A program made the translations under genes and the position numbers. The notes beneath the pieces are model-generated. The model was not told where the DNA came from, ran no database searches, and saw nothing but the letters and a program-made list of their open reading frames with translations. This document shows, piece by piece, positions 20,197-29,919 of a DNA stretch of 64,000 nt. Each line of letters opens with the position of its first letter. Within the stretch, counting starts at the first letter, position 1. Source of the stretch: Paracoccus sulfuroxidans (GTDB lineage Bacteria; Pseudomonadota; Alphaproteobacteria; Rhodobacterales; Rhodobacteraceae); the NCBI RefSeq assembly GCF_007830335.1, contig NZ_VLKU01000009.1, forward strand, positions 124,001-188,000. Reading direction: 5' to 3'.

Positions 20197-20326
20197 CGGC
20201 CGACCCGTCATACCCTGACGGATCGACTTGCCCAACCCCAAAGGACGGACCCGCAAAGGGCCGTTTTCACCCCCGAGGGACCGATCAGAGAACTTCGGCC
20301 CTCAGCCGCACTTCAGGGAGAGTTTC

Positions 20327-21910
20327 ATGAACGACATCAACCAGATCAAAGCCCGTGGCGGCCCTGCCCTTTCGCGCCGCATGCTGCTGGCCGGCGCTGC
20401 CGGCACGGCGATGCTGCCCTTGCTGGGGCGGGCCAGCCTTGCGCAGTCCGGCCCGCAAAAGGGCGGCACGCTGCGCGTCGCCATGGGTCAGGCCAATACC
20501 GCCGAAAGCCTCGATCCGGGCACCTACGCGACCTCGATGTCGATTGCCTTTGCCTTCTGCCGGGGCAACGCGCTTTGCGAATACAGCCCCTCGGATGAGA
20601 TCGTGGGCGAGCTCGCGGAAAGCTGGGAAGCCTCTTCTGATGCCAAGACCTGGACCTTCAAGCTGCGCAAGGGCGTGACCTTCCACAACGGCAAGCCCCT
20701 GACGGCCGAAGATGTCGTTGCGACCTTCGACTATCACCGCGGCGAAAACTCGACCTCGGGGGCCAAGGCACTGCTGTCGGATCTGGCCAATGTGCGCGCC
20801 GAGGACGATCAGACCGTGGTGTTTGAGCTGAGCAGCGGCAACGCCGACTTCCCCAGCATCACCGCAGACTTCCACCTGATCATCCTGCCCTCGGACGGCA
20901 AGGGTGGCCTCGACATCGCCTCGGGTGCGGGGACCGGCGCCTACAAGATCTCGTCGCTGGAGCCCGGCGTCCGCATCGAGCTGGAACGCAACCCCGACTA
21001 TTGGAAGCCGAATGCCGCGCATTTCGACGCGATCCACCTGATTGCGGTGCTGGACGCGGCGGCGCGCAACAATGCCGTCGTCTCGGGTCAGGTCGACGTG
21101 GCCGAGCGCAACGACACCGCGACGCTGGCCATGCTGGCGCAGGCCCCGAACATCATCATCGATGAAACTCCCAGCGCGGCACACAACAACTTTGCCATGG
21201 CCTGCACCATGGCACCCTTCACCGACCCGAACATCCGTCTGGCGATGAAATACGGCATCGACCGCGAGGATGTGCTGCGCAAGACCCAGTTCGGTCATGG
21301 CTATGTCGGCAACGATCACCCGATTGCGCGCTCGAACAAGTATTTCAACACCGAGCTGGAGCAGACCGCCTATGACCCCGACAAGGCGCGCCACTATCTG
21401 AAGCAGGCGGGCTTGGACAAGCTGGACGTCGAACTGATCACCTCGGAAGGGGCAGCGGCGGGTGCCGTGCCTGCGGCAGAGCTTTACAGCGCCAGCGCAG
21501 CCGCATGTGGCATCAATATCGCGGTTCGCCGCGTGCCGGGTGACGGCTATTTCTCGGACATCTGGCTGAAAAGCCCGTTTGCGGCCTCGGATTGGGGCGG
21601 ACGTCCCACCGCCGATCTGGCTTTCACCGTGGCCTATGCCAAGGACGCGCCCTGGAATGAGACGCATTGGCAGAACGAGCGTTTCAACGAGCTTCTGGTC
21701 ACCGCCCGCACCGAGCTGGATGAGGATCGCCGTCGCACGATGTATTGGGAAATGCAGGAGCTTTGCAACCGCGATGGCGGTGCGATCGTGCTGAACTTCC
21801 AGAACTGGATCGTCGTACGCTCGAAGAAGATCGCCCATGACGAGGCGGTTTCGGCGCAATGGCCGCTGGACGGCTACAAGGCCTTCGAGCGCTGGTGGTT
21901 CGCCGCCTGA
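20327..21910 (+). CDS. ABC transporter substrate-binding protein, family 5 (dipeptide/oligopeptide type)
   Basis: Periplasmic receptor of the importer encoded by the next genes. The 527-aa protein has a Tat-like signal (SRRMLLAGAAGTAMLPLLG) and the family 5 fold (GGTLRVAMGQANTAESLDPG, then LAESWEASSDAKTWTFKLRKGVTFHNGKPL). Family members bind peptides but also opines, nickel chelates, glycosides and other amides, so the ligand is open. The ATG at 20327 has AGGGAG 6 bases upstream. A stem-loop lies between it and the nitrilase gene. Confidence 0.92.
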   Translation: MNDINQIKARGGPALSRRMLLAGAAGTAMLPLLGRASLAQSGPQKGGTLRVAMGQANTAESLDPGTYATSMSIAFAFCRGNALCEYSPSDEIVGELAESWEASSDAKTWTFKLRKGVTFHNGKPLTAEDVVATFDYHRGENSTSGAKALLSDLANVRAEDDQTVVFELSSGNADFPSITADFHLIILPSDGKGGLDIASGAGTGAYKISSLEPGVRIELERNPDYWKPNAAHFDAIHLIAVLDAAARNNAVVSGQVDVAERNDTATLAMLAQAPNIIIDETPSAAHNNFAMACTMAPFTDPNIRLAMKYGIDREDVLRKTQFGHGYVGNDHPIARSNKYFNTELEQTAYDPDKARHYLKQAGLDKLDVELITSEGAAAGAVPAAELYSASAAACGINIAVRRVPGDGYFSDIWLKSPFAASDWGGRPTADLAFTVAYAKDAPWNETHWQNERFNELLVTARTELDEDRRRTMYWEMQELCNRDGGAIVLNFQNWIVVRSKKIAHDEAVSAQWPLDGYKAFERWWFAA

Positions 21911-21935
21911 GCCCCCGTTCCGACCCATTACCGGC

Positions 21936-21959
21936 CTGACCCGGATTCGTCCGGGTCAG
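21936..21959 (+). other. Intercistronic stem-loop after the binding-protein gene
   Basis: CTGACCCGG (21936-21944) pairs with CCGGGTCAG (21951-21959) without a T run. Such hairpins behind binding-protein genes usually protect the upstream mRNA, so the receptor is made in excess over the permeases. That role here is inference. Confidence 0.6.
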
Positions 21960-22004
21960 CCTCTGGCAGCCCTCGCCTTTCAGACTGCAACGAAGGAATC
22001 GAAA

Positions 22005-22919
22005 ATGATGCGTGACCCCGTAAAAGTTGCCGTAGTTCAGATCGAGCCGGTCGTGTTTGACCGTGATGCGACCATCGAAAAGATGGCCGGTGCTGTCGCC
22101 GAGGCCGCCGCCGCAGGTGCAAAGCTGGTGGTGTTTCCGGAAGCCTTCATCCCCGTCTATCCCTCCTCGACCTGGTCGCGCGCGCTGGCCTTCTGGCACA
22201 GCAAGCCCGCGAAAGAGATGTTTGCCCGCCTTGCCCGGCAGGCGGTCGAGATCCCCGGCCCCGCCCATGACCGGCTGGCCAGCATCGCGCGCGACAACGG
22301 CGTCTGGCTGGTGACCGGCGCGACCGAACGCGACCCCGCCCATCCCGGCACGTTATACAACTCGCTGCTTTACTATTCGCCCACGGGCGAACTGGCCAAC
22401 CGCCACCGCAAGACCGTGCCGACCGCGCATGAAAAGCTGATCTGGGGTCAGGGCGACGCCAGCGGCATTCCCGCGATCGATACCGAGATCGGGCGGATCG
22501 GCGGGCTGATCTGCTGGGAAAACTACATGCCGCTGGCGCGCTTTGCGCTCTATCAGTCGGGGGTCGAGATCTATATTGCCGCCTCTGCCGACGAGGCTGA
22601 CACCTGGCAGCAAAGCCTTGGCCATTTCGCCCGCGAGGCAGGTGCCTATGTGCTGAGCCCCTGCCATTTCCAGCGCCGCACCAGCTATCCCGAGGATTTC
22701 GAGCTGGGCCCCCTGCCCGAGACCTATGCCCCCCGTGCAGGCAGCGCCATCGTCGCCCCGGACGGCAGCTATCTGGCCGGTCCGCTGTTTGGCGAAGAAG
22801 GCATTCTTTACGCCGAGCTTGACCCGCAGATGATCCTTGAGGTGCGGCAGCGCCATGACGCCGCAGGCCATTCGAACCGGCCCGACCTCTTTGACTTCTC
22901 GCTTCGCGAAACTGCCTGA
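22005..22919 (+). CDS. Nitrilase (carbon-nitrogen hydrolase superfamily)
   Basis: Hydrolyses a nitrile to acid and ammonia, or possibly an amide. The 304-aa protein has the full catalytic triad E46 (VFPEAFIP), K136 (HRKTVPT) and C170 (ICWENYMPLARF). The CWENYMP context is that of true nitrilases rather than N-carbamoylases or omega-amidases. The ATG at 22005 (a second ATG follows at once) has AAGGAA at 21993-21998. It sits between the binding protein and the permeases of the transporter, which suggests that the imported molecule is its substrate. Confidence 0.9.
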   Translation: MMRDPVKVAVVQIEPVVFDRDATIEKMAGAVAEAAAAGAKLVVFPEAFIPVYPSSTWSRALAFWHSKPAKEMFARLARQAVEIPGPAHDRLASIARDNGVWLVTGATERDPAHPGTLYNSLLYYSPTGELANRHRKTVPTAHEKLIWGQGDASGIPAIDTEIGRIGGLICWENYMPLARFALYQSGVEIYIAASADEADTWQQSLGHFAREAGAYVLSPCHFQRRTSYPEDFELGPLPETYAPRAGSAIVAPDGSYLAGPLFGEEGILYAELDPQMILEVRQRHDAAGHSNRPDLFDFSLRETA

Positions 22920-22930
22920 AAGGTCGCCCG

Positions 22931-23899
22931 ATGAACGCGCTTGGCCGGACAATTCTGCAACGCCTCGCCCTGGGGCTAATGTCGATCGTCATTGTCTCGG
23001 TCGTCGTGTTCTCTTCGCTTGAGTTTCTGCCCGGCGACTTCGCCTCGTCGGTGCTGGGCAGAAGCGCCACCCCCGAGACCGTGGCCGCGTTCCGGCAGGA
23101 ACTCGGGCTCGATCTGCCTGCGGTGCAACGCTATTTCCACTGGATCGGCGGCGTCCTTCAGGGCGATCTGGGCAATTCGTTTGCCGGGCGCGCCTTCACC
23201 CCCCGTCCGGTCAGCGAGATCGTGATGCCGCGCCTGTGGAACACGCTGTTTCTGGCCGGGATCACGGCGGCCATCGCCATTCCGGTCGCGGTTCTGCTGG
23301 GTCTGCTGGCGGCGCTTTACCGCAACTCGCGGTTTGACCGGCTGGTGAATGCCTCGACGCTCTCGACCATCGCCATGCCCGAATTTCTGGTGGCCTATAT
23401 GGTCATTCTGGCGCTGGCGGTGAAATTCCCGCTGTTCTACGCCATGTCGACGCTGTCGCCCGGCATGTCCTTCACGGAGCGTCTGGGCGCCGTCGCCTTG
23501 CCGGTGCTGACGCTGTCGCTGGTCATCATCGCGCATATGATGCGCATGACCCGCGCCGCCATCATCGGCGTGCTGGCCAGCCCCTATATCGAGATGGCCC
23601 GGCTGAAGGGCATGGCCCCCTGGCGGATCATCACCCGCCATGCGCTGCCGAATGCGCTTGGCCCCATCGTCAACGTCATCGCTTTCAGCCTGGCCTATCT
23701 GGTCGTCGGCGTCGTCGTGATCGAGGTGGTCTTCGTCTATCCCGGCATCGGGCAGACCATGGTCGACGCCGTGCGCAACCGCGACATCCCCGTGGTGCAG
23801 GCCTGCGCCCTGATCTTTGCCGCGACCTATATCGTGCTGAACCTGATCGCCGACATCATCGCCATCGCCACCAATCCGAGGCTGCTCCATGCACGCTGA
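22931..23899 (+). CDS. ABC transporter permease, DppB-like
   Basis: Inner-membrane subunit of the family 5 importer, 322 aa. The N-terminal region has the DppB-type pattern (first span, then LPGDFASSVLGRSATPETVAAFRQELGLD), followed by five more hydrophobic spans. The coupling loop EMARLKGMAPWRIITRHALPNALGP fits the EAA motif that contacts the ATPase. It starts 11 bases after the nitrilase stop, and its last 11 bases overlap the next permease gene. Confidence 0.92.
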   Translation: MNALGRTILQRLALGLMSIVIVSVVVFSSLEFLPGDFASSVLGRSATPETVAAFRQELGLDLPAVQRYFHWIGGVLQGDLGNSFAGRAFTPRPVSEIVMPRLWNTLFLAGITAAIAIPVAVLLGLLAALYRNSRFDRLVNASTLSTIAMPEFLVAYMVILALAVKFPLFYAMSTLSPGMSFTERLGAVALPVLTLSLVIIAHMMRMTRAAIIGVLASPYIEMARLKGMAPWRIITRHALPNALGPIVNVIAFSLAYLVVGVVVIEVVFVYPGIGQTMVDAVRNRDIPVVQACALIFAATYIVLNLIADIIAIATNPRLLHAR

Positions 23900-24770
23900 T
23901 CCCCGCGACATCGCGCCCTCTGCCGGCCCCGTCAGGCGCAGCAAGCGCAGCCTTCTGGCCACCGCCCCCCTCTCTGCGCGCATCGCGATGCTGATCATTC
24001 TGGCCTATCTGCTGGTCGCGATCTTCGCACCCCTGCTTGCCCCCTTTGGTGAGGCCGAGGTGGTCTCGCAGATGCCTTACGCCCCGCCGGACGCGCAGTT
24101 CCTGCTGGGCACCGACCAGCTGGGCCGTGACCAGTTGAGCCGCCTGATCTATGGCGCGCGCAACTCGATGGGGATTGCGCTGGCGACCACGCTGATCTCG
24201 TTCACGCTGGGCAGCCTTCTGGGCATCACCGCCGCCGTGCTGGGGGGCTGGGTCGATCAGGTGCTGTCGCGCTTTGTCGATGTCATCATGGCAATCCCGC
24301 AGCTGATCTTTGCGCTGATCCTGCTGTCGATTGCGGGCTCCTCGATCCCGAACCTCATCATCATCATCGCGCTTCTGGACAGCACGCGGGTGTTCCGGGT
24401 CTCGCGCGCGGTGGCGATGAACGTCGTCGCCATGGAGTTCATCGAGGCCGCTCGACTGCGCGGTGAAGGGCTCGCATGGATCATCCGGCGCGAGATCCTG
24501 CCGAACATCATGCCGACGCTGATCGCCGAATTCGGCCTGCGCTTCTGCTTTGCCTTCCTGACCATCTCGGCCCTCAGCTTCCTGGGTCTGGGCATCCAGC
24601 CGCCGACGGCCGACTGGGGCTCGATGGTGCGCGAGGCGTCATCGCTGATCGCCTATGGCAACCTCACGCTGTTCATCCCGGCCATCGCAATCGCGGTGCT
24701 GACAATCTCGGTCAATCTGGTGGTTGACTGGTTCCTTGACCGTGCCAGCGGATTACGCAATGCAAACTGA
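23889..24770 (+). CDS. ABC transporter permease, DppC-like
   Basis: Second permease of the importer, 293 aa. It has a first span after a basic N terminus, the DppC motif LLGTDQLGRDQLSRLIYGARNS, further spans, and the EAA coupling loop EAARLRGEGLAWIIRREILP. It overlaps dppB-like by 11 bases and the ATPase gene by 11 bases, both with an ATGCA...CTGA junction, so the three are translationally coupled. Confidence 0.92.
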   Translation: MHADPRDIAPSAGPVRRSKRSLLATAPLSARIAMLIILAYLLVAIFAPLLAPFGEAEVVSQMPYAPPDAQFLLGTDQLGRDQLSRLIYGARNSMGIALATTLISFTLGSLLGITAAVLGGWVDQVLSRFVDVIMAIPQLIFALILLSIAGSSIPNLIIIIALLDSTRVFRVSRAVAMNVVAMEFIEAARLRGEGLAWIIRREILPNIMPTLIAEFGLRFCFAFLTISALSFLGLGIQPPTADWGSMVREASSLIAYGNLTLFIPAIAIAVLTISVNLVVDWFLDRASGLRNAN

Positions 24771-26391
24771 CAACGCACATCTTTTGGACATCCGCGACCT
24801 GCGGGTCGAAGGCGAAAGCGACGGCCAGTGGAGCACGCTGGTCGACGGGGTCAGCCTGACCCTGCGCCGGGGCGAGGTTCTGGGGCTGGTCGGCGAATCC
24901 GGGGCCGGAAAATCGACGCTGGGTCTGGCGGCACTTGGCTATGTCCGGCCCGGCTGCCGGATCACCGGCGGGCAGGTCATCTTTGACGGGCGCGACCTGC
25001 TGTCCCTGCCCGAGGACCAGCGCCGCCCGCTGCGTGGCCACCGCATCAGCTATGTCGCGCAAAGTGCGGCCGCCTCGTTCAATCCGGCCCATTCGCTGAT
25101 GAACCAGACGATCGAGACCGCCGTTCAGCGCCACCTGATGCCCGCCACCGAGGCGCGCAATGCCGCGACCCAGCAGTTCCGGCGGCTCAGCCTGCCGCAT
25201 CCCGATAGCATCGGGAAACGCTATCCGCATCAGGTCTCGGGCGGGCAGCTTCAGCGGATCATGACGGCGATGGCCATGCATTGCGGCCCGGACCTGATCG
25301 TCTTCGACGAGCCGACGACCGCGCTGGACGTCACCACGCAGGTCGAGGTTCTGGCCTCGATCCGCGAGGCCGTCGAGGCGCGCGGGACGGCAGCCATCTA
25401 TATCACCCATGATCTGGCGGTGGTGGCCCAGATGGCCCATCGCATCATGGTTCTGCGCCACGGCAAGCTGGTCGAAGAGGGCGAGACGCAGGCCATGCTG
25501 GACGCCCCGCAGCAGGATTACACCCGCTCGCTCTGGGCTGTGCGCGAGGTGCAGAAGACCACGCTTCAGGCCGCCGAAAAGCCGCTTCTGACCATTCAGG
25601 GGCTGAACTTCAGCTATGGCAAGGCCGGTCCGAAGGCGCTGGAAGGCATTGATCTGACCGTTCCGCGCGGTCGCACGCTGGCGGTTGTGGGCGAATCCGG
25701 CTCGGGCAAGTCAACGCTCGGCCGGGTCATCGCCGGGCTAAACGTCGCCGACAGCGGCCAGGTCACCTTTGACGGCCAGGTTCTGCCGCGCCGGATCGGT
25801 CAGCGCGACAAGGATCTGATGCGCCGCATCCAGCTGGTCCATCAATCGGCCGATACCGCCCTGAACCCCCGCCATACCGTGCGCGAGCTGATCGCCCGCC
25901 CGCTGGAGACCTTCCACCGGCTGCGCGGCAGCGAACGCGAGCGGCGGGTGCAGGAACTGCTCGAGATGATCGAGCTTGGCCCCCGCTACGCCGACCGGCT
26001 GCCGTCAGAACTGTCGGGCGGACAGAAGCAGCGGGTGAACATCGCGCGCGGCCTTGCGGCGGGGCCCGATCTGATGATCTGTGACGAGGTCACCTCGGCG
26101 CTGGACCAGCTGGTGCAGGAGGGCATCCTGCGGATGCTGCTGAACCTGCAGGCGGAACTGCAGATCAGCTATTTCTTCATCACGCATGACATCTCGACCG
26201 TGCGCGCCATCGCCGATGGCATCGTCGTCATGCATCACGGCCGCATCGTCGAGGCCGGTCCCCGGCAGGACGTGCTGTCACCGCCCCATCATCCCTATAC
26301 CGAGCTGTTGCTGGGCTCCGCGCCACAGATGCGCACCGACTGGCTGACCGATCTTCTGGCCAGTCGCGCCGCCTCCGCATCCGCACCGTAA
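24760..26391 (+). CDS. Fused dipeptide-type ABC transporter ATPase (DppD-DppF in one chain)
   Basis: Powers the importer. The 543-aa chain has two ATPase domains: the first with GESGAGKSTLG, signature SGGQLQRIMTAMA and Walker B IVFDEPTTALD; the second with GESGSGKSTLG, SGGQKQRVNIARG and MICDEVTSALD. This corresponds to DppD and DppF fused, as in other nutrient importers of this family. The open frame extends to 24724, but the ATG at 24760 gives the 11-base overlap seen at the previous junction and starts MQTDNAHLLDIRDLRV. Confidence 0.9.
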   Translation: MQTDNAHLLDIRDLRVEGESDGQWSTLVDGVSLTLRRGEVLGLVGESGAGKSTLGLAALGYVRPGCRITGGQVIFDGRDLLSLPEDQRRPLRGHRISYVAQSAAASFNPAHSLMNQTIETAVQRHLMPATEARNAATQQFRRLSLPHPDSIGKRYPHQVSGGQLQRIMTAMAMHCGPDLIVFDEPTTALDVTTQVEVLASIREAVEARGTAAIYITHDLAVVAQMAHRIMVLRHGKLVEEGETQAMLDAPQQDYTRSLWAVREVQKTTLQAAEKPLLTIQGLNFSYGKAGPKALEGIDLTVPRGRTLAVVGESGSGKSTLGRVIAGLNVADSGQVTFDGQVLPRRIGQRDKDLMRRIQLVHQSADTALNPRHTVRELIARPLETFHRLRGSERERRVQELLEMIELGPRYADRLPSELSGGQKQRVNIARGLAAGPDLMICDEVTSALDQLVQEGILRMLLNLQAELQISYFFITHDISTVRAIADGIVVMHHGRIVEAGPRQDVLSPPHHPYTELLLGSAPQMRTDWLTDLLASRAASASAP

Positions 26392-26417
26392 CACCCATAA
26401 GCCTTCAAGGAGTTTCC

Positions 26418-27173
26418 ATGTCCGAATTCAAAGACCGTCTGGTGCTGGTCACCGGGGCCAGCAGCGGCATCGGTGCTGCCGTCGCGAAAGCCTTTGCCGC
26501 CGCAGGCGCCAGCGTCGCGATCCACTACAACAGCGGCAAGGCCAATGCCGAAAAGGTCGCGGCCGAGATCGAGGCCGCAGGCGGGCGCGCCCTTCTGGTC
26601 GAAGGCGATCTGGCCGAGGCGGGTGCCGCACGCAATGTCGTGACGCGGGCCGCAACCGGGCTCGGCGGCCTCGACATCCTTTTCAACAACGCGGGCGCGA
26701 TGATCCGCCGCGCCCCCTTTGCCGAGCTGGACCCCGAGCTTTACCAGCAGGCGCTGGACCTGAACGTGCGCTCGGTCATAGAGGCCTCGCAGGCGGCCAT
26801 CCCGCTGATGGAGGCACGCGGCGGCGGCGCGATCATCAATGTGGGCTCGGTTGCGGGCAGCGATGGCGGCGGCAGCGGCTCGGGGCATTATGGCTGCGCC
26901 AAGGCCTATATCCACAACCTGACGCGCCACATGGGCCGCGATCTGGCCGCGCGCAACATCCGCGTCAACGCCATCGCGCCCGGCGCCATCGCGACGCCCT
27001 TCCATGCCGCCACCCCGGCGGAACGTATGGTCGCGATGGAAAAGACCATTCCGCTGGGCCGCCTTGGCACACCCGAGGATCTGGTCGGGCCGGTGCTGTT
27101 TCTGGCCTCGGATGCCTCGGCCTATGTGACCGGGCAGATCCTGCATGTGAACGGCGGCATGTATCTGCCCTGA
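26418..27173 (+). CDS. Short-chain dehydrogenase/reductase
   Basis: A 251-aa classical SDR: cofactor motif TGASSGIGAAVA near the N terminus, NNAG, catalytic serine in NVGSVAGSDGG, and the YGCAK motif (Tyr and Lys). The C-terminal end (ASDAYVTGQILHVNGGMYL) is of the FabG/3-oxoacyl-ACP reductase-like type, a label often given to sugar alcohol or sugar acid dehydrogenases. Inside this operon it probably oxidises a hydroxyl of the substrate. It starts 26 bases after the ATPase gene with AAGGAG in front. Confidence 0.9.
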   Translation: MSEFKDRLVLVTGASSGIGAAVAKAFAAAGASVAIHYNSGKANAEKVAAEIEAAGGRALLVEGDLAEAGAARNVVTRAATGLGGLDILFNNAGAMIRRAPFAELDPELYQQALDLNVRSVIEASQAAIPLMEARGGGAIINVGSVAGSDGGGSGSGHYGCAKAYIHNLTRHMGRDLAARNIRVNAIAPGAIATPFHAATPAERMVAMEKTIPLGRLGTPEDLVGPVLFLASDASAYVTGQILHVNGGMYLP

Positions 27174-27242
27174 TCCGCAAGGCCGCGCCCTGACGGTGCG
27201 ACCTCGCGACCAATGAAACTGCAGAACCAACGGGAAATCGGA

Positions 27243-28538
27243 ATGCAGGACAGCACAAAGGCGTTTTTCGCCGCGATCTGCGATATGAATGGCATCCTGC
27301 GCGGCAAGCGCCTGCCCGCCGGCGCGATATCGAAGGTTCTGCAGGACGGAACCCGGATGCCGATGTCATCGATCGGCGTCGACATCTGGGGCACCGACGT
27401 CGCGGGCACCTGCCTGACGCTTGAGCAGGGCGATCTGGACGGGATGTGCCTTCCGACCGGGCGCGGTCAGCTTGACCTTGGCTGGCCCGCCGGGCACTGC
27501 CCGCTGGTCCCCCTGTGGATGAGCAAAGAGGACGGCAGCCCGTATTTCGCCGATGCCCGCCACCTGCTGGCCGATGTCGTCGCGCGCTTTGCCGCACAGG
27601 GCCTGACCCCGGTGGTCGCGACCGAGGTCGAATTCTACCTGACCGACCCCTCGGGCAAACCGCCAGAACAGGCATCGGCCGGATTCGACAGCATCTATTC
27701 CATTGCCGAGTTGGCCGATAACGCGGCCTTCCTGGACGAGATCTATGCCACCGCCGCCGCCTGCGACATCCAGGTCGAGGCTGCAACCGCCGAGGGCGCG
27801 CCGCGTCAGTTCGAGTTCAACCTGATGCATCAGGCCGACGCGGTGAAAGCTGCGGATGACACCCTGTTCTTCCGCCAGATCATCCGCAACTCTGCCCGCC
27901 GCCACGGCTATGAGGCCTGCTTCATGGCGAAACCCTTCGTCGGGCATGCGGGCAGCGGTCTGCATGTGCATTTCTCGGTTCTGGATGGCGAGGGGCGTAA
28001 TATCTTCGACGATGGCACGCCCTTGGGTTCGGACGCGCTGCGCCATGCGGTGGCGGGCCTGCTGGAGACGATGGCAGAAACCAGCCTTGTCTTTGCGCCG
28101 CATCTGAACTCGTTCCGGCGGCTCAGCCCCGGCAGCCTTGCCCCCACGCGGGTGGCCTGGGGGTATGAGAACCGGACCAGCGCGGTGCGCATCCCCGCGG
28201 GTCCGGGCGTCGCGCGCCGGATCGAGCATCGGGTCGCGGGCGCGGATGCCAACCCCTATGTCGTGCTGGCCGCGATCCTTGGCAGCGCGCTTTACGGGAT
28301 GGACCTGACCCTGACCCCGCCCGAGCCGGTCAGCAGCAACTCTCATGCGCTGGACCTGCCGCAGATCGCGGGCAACTGGCACCGGGCGCTGGACTGGTTC
28401 CGCGCCTCGGACAAGGCCGCCCGGATCCTGCACCCCGAATTCGTCATGGCCTTTGCGGCCTGCAAACAGCAGGAACAGGACGTCTTCGCCGCGCAGGTCA
28501 CAGATTTCGAAATGAAGACATACCGGCAGACGCTGTAA
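27243..28538 (+). CDS. Glutamine-synthetase-like ligase, gamma-glutamylpolyamine synthetase type
   Basis: A 431-aa member of the glutamine synthetase superfamily. It starts like PuuA-type enzymes (FFAAICDMNGILRGKRLP) and has the ATP/glutamate-site segments EFEFNLMHQADAVKAADD and KPFVGHAGSGLHVHFS. PuuA-like enzymes join glutamate to an amine with ATP, and the oxidase gene that follows would be the next step. The upstream ATG at 27213 is possible, but 27243 gives the compact start MQDSTKAFF. The real amine is unknown. Confidence 0.85.
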   Translation: MQDSTKAFFAAICDMNGILRGKRLPAGAISKVLQDGTRMPMSSIGVDIWGTDVAGTCLTLEQGDLDGMCLPTGRGQLDLGWPAGHCPLVPLWMSKEDGSPYFADARHLLADVVARFAAQGLTPVVATEVEFYLTDPSGKPPEQASAGFDSIYSIAELADNAAFLDEIYATAAACDIQVEAATAEGAPRQFEFNLMHQADAVKAADDTLFFRQIIRNSARRHGYEACFMAKPFVGHAGSGLHVHFSVLDGEGRNIFDDGTPLGSDALRHAVAGLLETMAETSLVFAPHLNSFRRLSPGSLAPTRVAWGYENRTSAVRIPAGPGVARRIEHRVAGADANPYVVLAAILGSALYGMDLTLTPPEPVSSNSHALDLPQIAGNWHRALDWFRASDKAARILHPEFVMAFAACKQQEQDVFAAQVTDFEMKTYRQTL

Positions 28539-28572
28539 GCGCGCCCTGCCCCAGAATTTATCGGAGACAGGA

Positions 28573-29871
28573 ATGACAAACGCGCCCTCGCGCCATGCAA
28601 ATTCCTATTACGCGGCCACCGCCAATCCCGTTCCGGAATGGCCCCGCCTTGAACAGGATATCGAGGCCGATGTCGCCATCATCGGCGGCGGCTTCACAGG
28701 CGTGGCCACCGCCGTCGAACTGGCCGAGCGCGGCCTTTCGGTTGTGCTGCTTGAGGCGAACCGCGTGGGTTGGGGTGCCACCGGCCGGAATGGCGGCCAG
28801 ATCACCGGCTCGCTTTCAGGCGACAGCGCTATGGAAAAGCAGTTCCGCCGCACGCTTGGCCCTGACGCGCCCGAATTCGTCTGGAACCTGCGCTGGCGCG
28901 GCCACGACATCATCCGCAGACGCGTCGCGCGCTATGGCATCGACTGCGACCTGAAACATGGCCAGATCGAGGCGGCGTGGAAACCTTCGCATGTCGCGGC
29001 GCTGGAAAAGATGCATGCCAAGGCCGTCGCGAACGGCATGGGCGATGAGGTCGATCTGGTGCGCGGCGCGGCGCTGCGCGACTATGTCGGATCGGACATC
29101 TATCACGCCGGTCTGGTCAACCGGCGCAACATGCATGTGCATTCGCTGAACCTCTGCCAGGGCGAGGCGATGGCCGCCCATTCGCTGGGCGCGCGCATCT
29201 TCACCGGTACGCCCGTGCTGGGCATCGATCATGGCCCGCGCCCTGTCCTGCGCACCCCTCATGGCACTGTGATGGCCGGAAAAGTGCTGATCGCCGGGAA
29301 TTGCCATCACCGGCTGGGGCGCATGAAGCTGGAGGGGATGCTGTTCCCGGCTTCACTCGGCATCGTCGCGACCGAGCAACTGCCCGAGGCGCTGGCGCAT
29401 GAGATCCTGCCGCGCGACTATGCGCTTTATGACACGCGTTTCGTTCTGGACTACTACCGGCTGACGGCGGACCGGCGTCTGATCTTTGGCAGCGGCACGA
29501 ACTACAGCGGCCGAGACACCCGCGATCTGGCCAGCGCCATGCGCCCCGCCATCGAGCGGACCTTCCCGCAGCTTCGCGACATCGGCATCGAGTTCGCCTG
29601 GTCGGGCCTCGACGGCATCTCGATCAACCGCATCCCGCAGCTTGGCCGCATTCGCCCGAATGTCTTCTATGCGCAGGGCTATTCCGGGCACGGCATCGCC
29701 ACATCCCATATCATCGGTGAGATCATGGCCGGCGCAATGACCGGCGACAGTCGCGATTTCGAGACCTTCGCCCGCGTCCGCCACTGGCGCTTCCCGGTCG
29801 GCCAGACGCTGGGCAACCTCGGGCTGGCGCTTGGCATGCGCTACTTCCAGATGCGCGAGGCCTTCCGGTAG
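28573..29871 (+). CDS. FAD-dependent oxidoreductase, DAO family (PuuB-like)
   Basis: A 432-aa flavoprotein with the Rossmann motif VAIIGGGFTGVATAVELAERG and the ATGRNGGQI segment typical of gamma-glutamylputrescine oxidase and related amine oxidases. The end has GYSGHGIATSHIIGEIMAG. Such enzymes oxidise a secondary or primary amine to an aldehyde, with hydrogen peroxide and ammonia released. It follows the ligase gene with GGAGACAGG in front of its ATG, which fits the puuA-puuB order. Confidence 0.88.
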   Translation: MTNAPSRHANSYYAATANPVPEWPRLEQDIEADVAIIGGGFTGVATAVELAERGLSVVLLEANRVGWGATGRNGGQITGSLSGDSAMEKQFRRTLGPDAPEFVWNLRWRGHDIIRRRVARYGIDCDLKHGQIEAAWKPSHVAALEKMHAKAVANGMGDEVDLVRGAALRDYVGSDIYHAGLVNRRNMHVHSLNLCQGEAMAAHSLGARIFTGTPVLGIDHGPRPVLRTPHGTVMAGKVLIAGNCHHRLGRMKLEGMLFPASLGIVATEQLPEALAHEILPRDYALYDTRFVLDYYRLTADRRLIFGSGTNYSGRDTRDLASAMRPAIERTFPQLRDIGIEFAWSGLDGISINRIPQLGRIRPNVFYAQGYSGHGIATSHIIGEIMAGAMTGDSRDFETFARVRHWRFPVGQTLGNLGLALGMRYFQMREAFR

Positions 29872-29919
29872 ATCCGGCCCCTCCCCGCACCCTTTCCCGA
29901 CAATCAGGAGAATGCGCAG

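Noticed and set aside
20285..21928. Minus-strand open frame of 547 codons antisense to the binding-protein gene
   Set aside because: No domain and no start context. The plus-strand gene is a clear family 5 binding protein.
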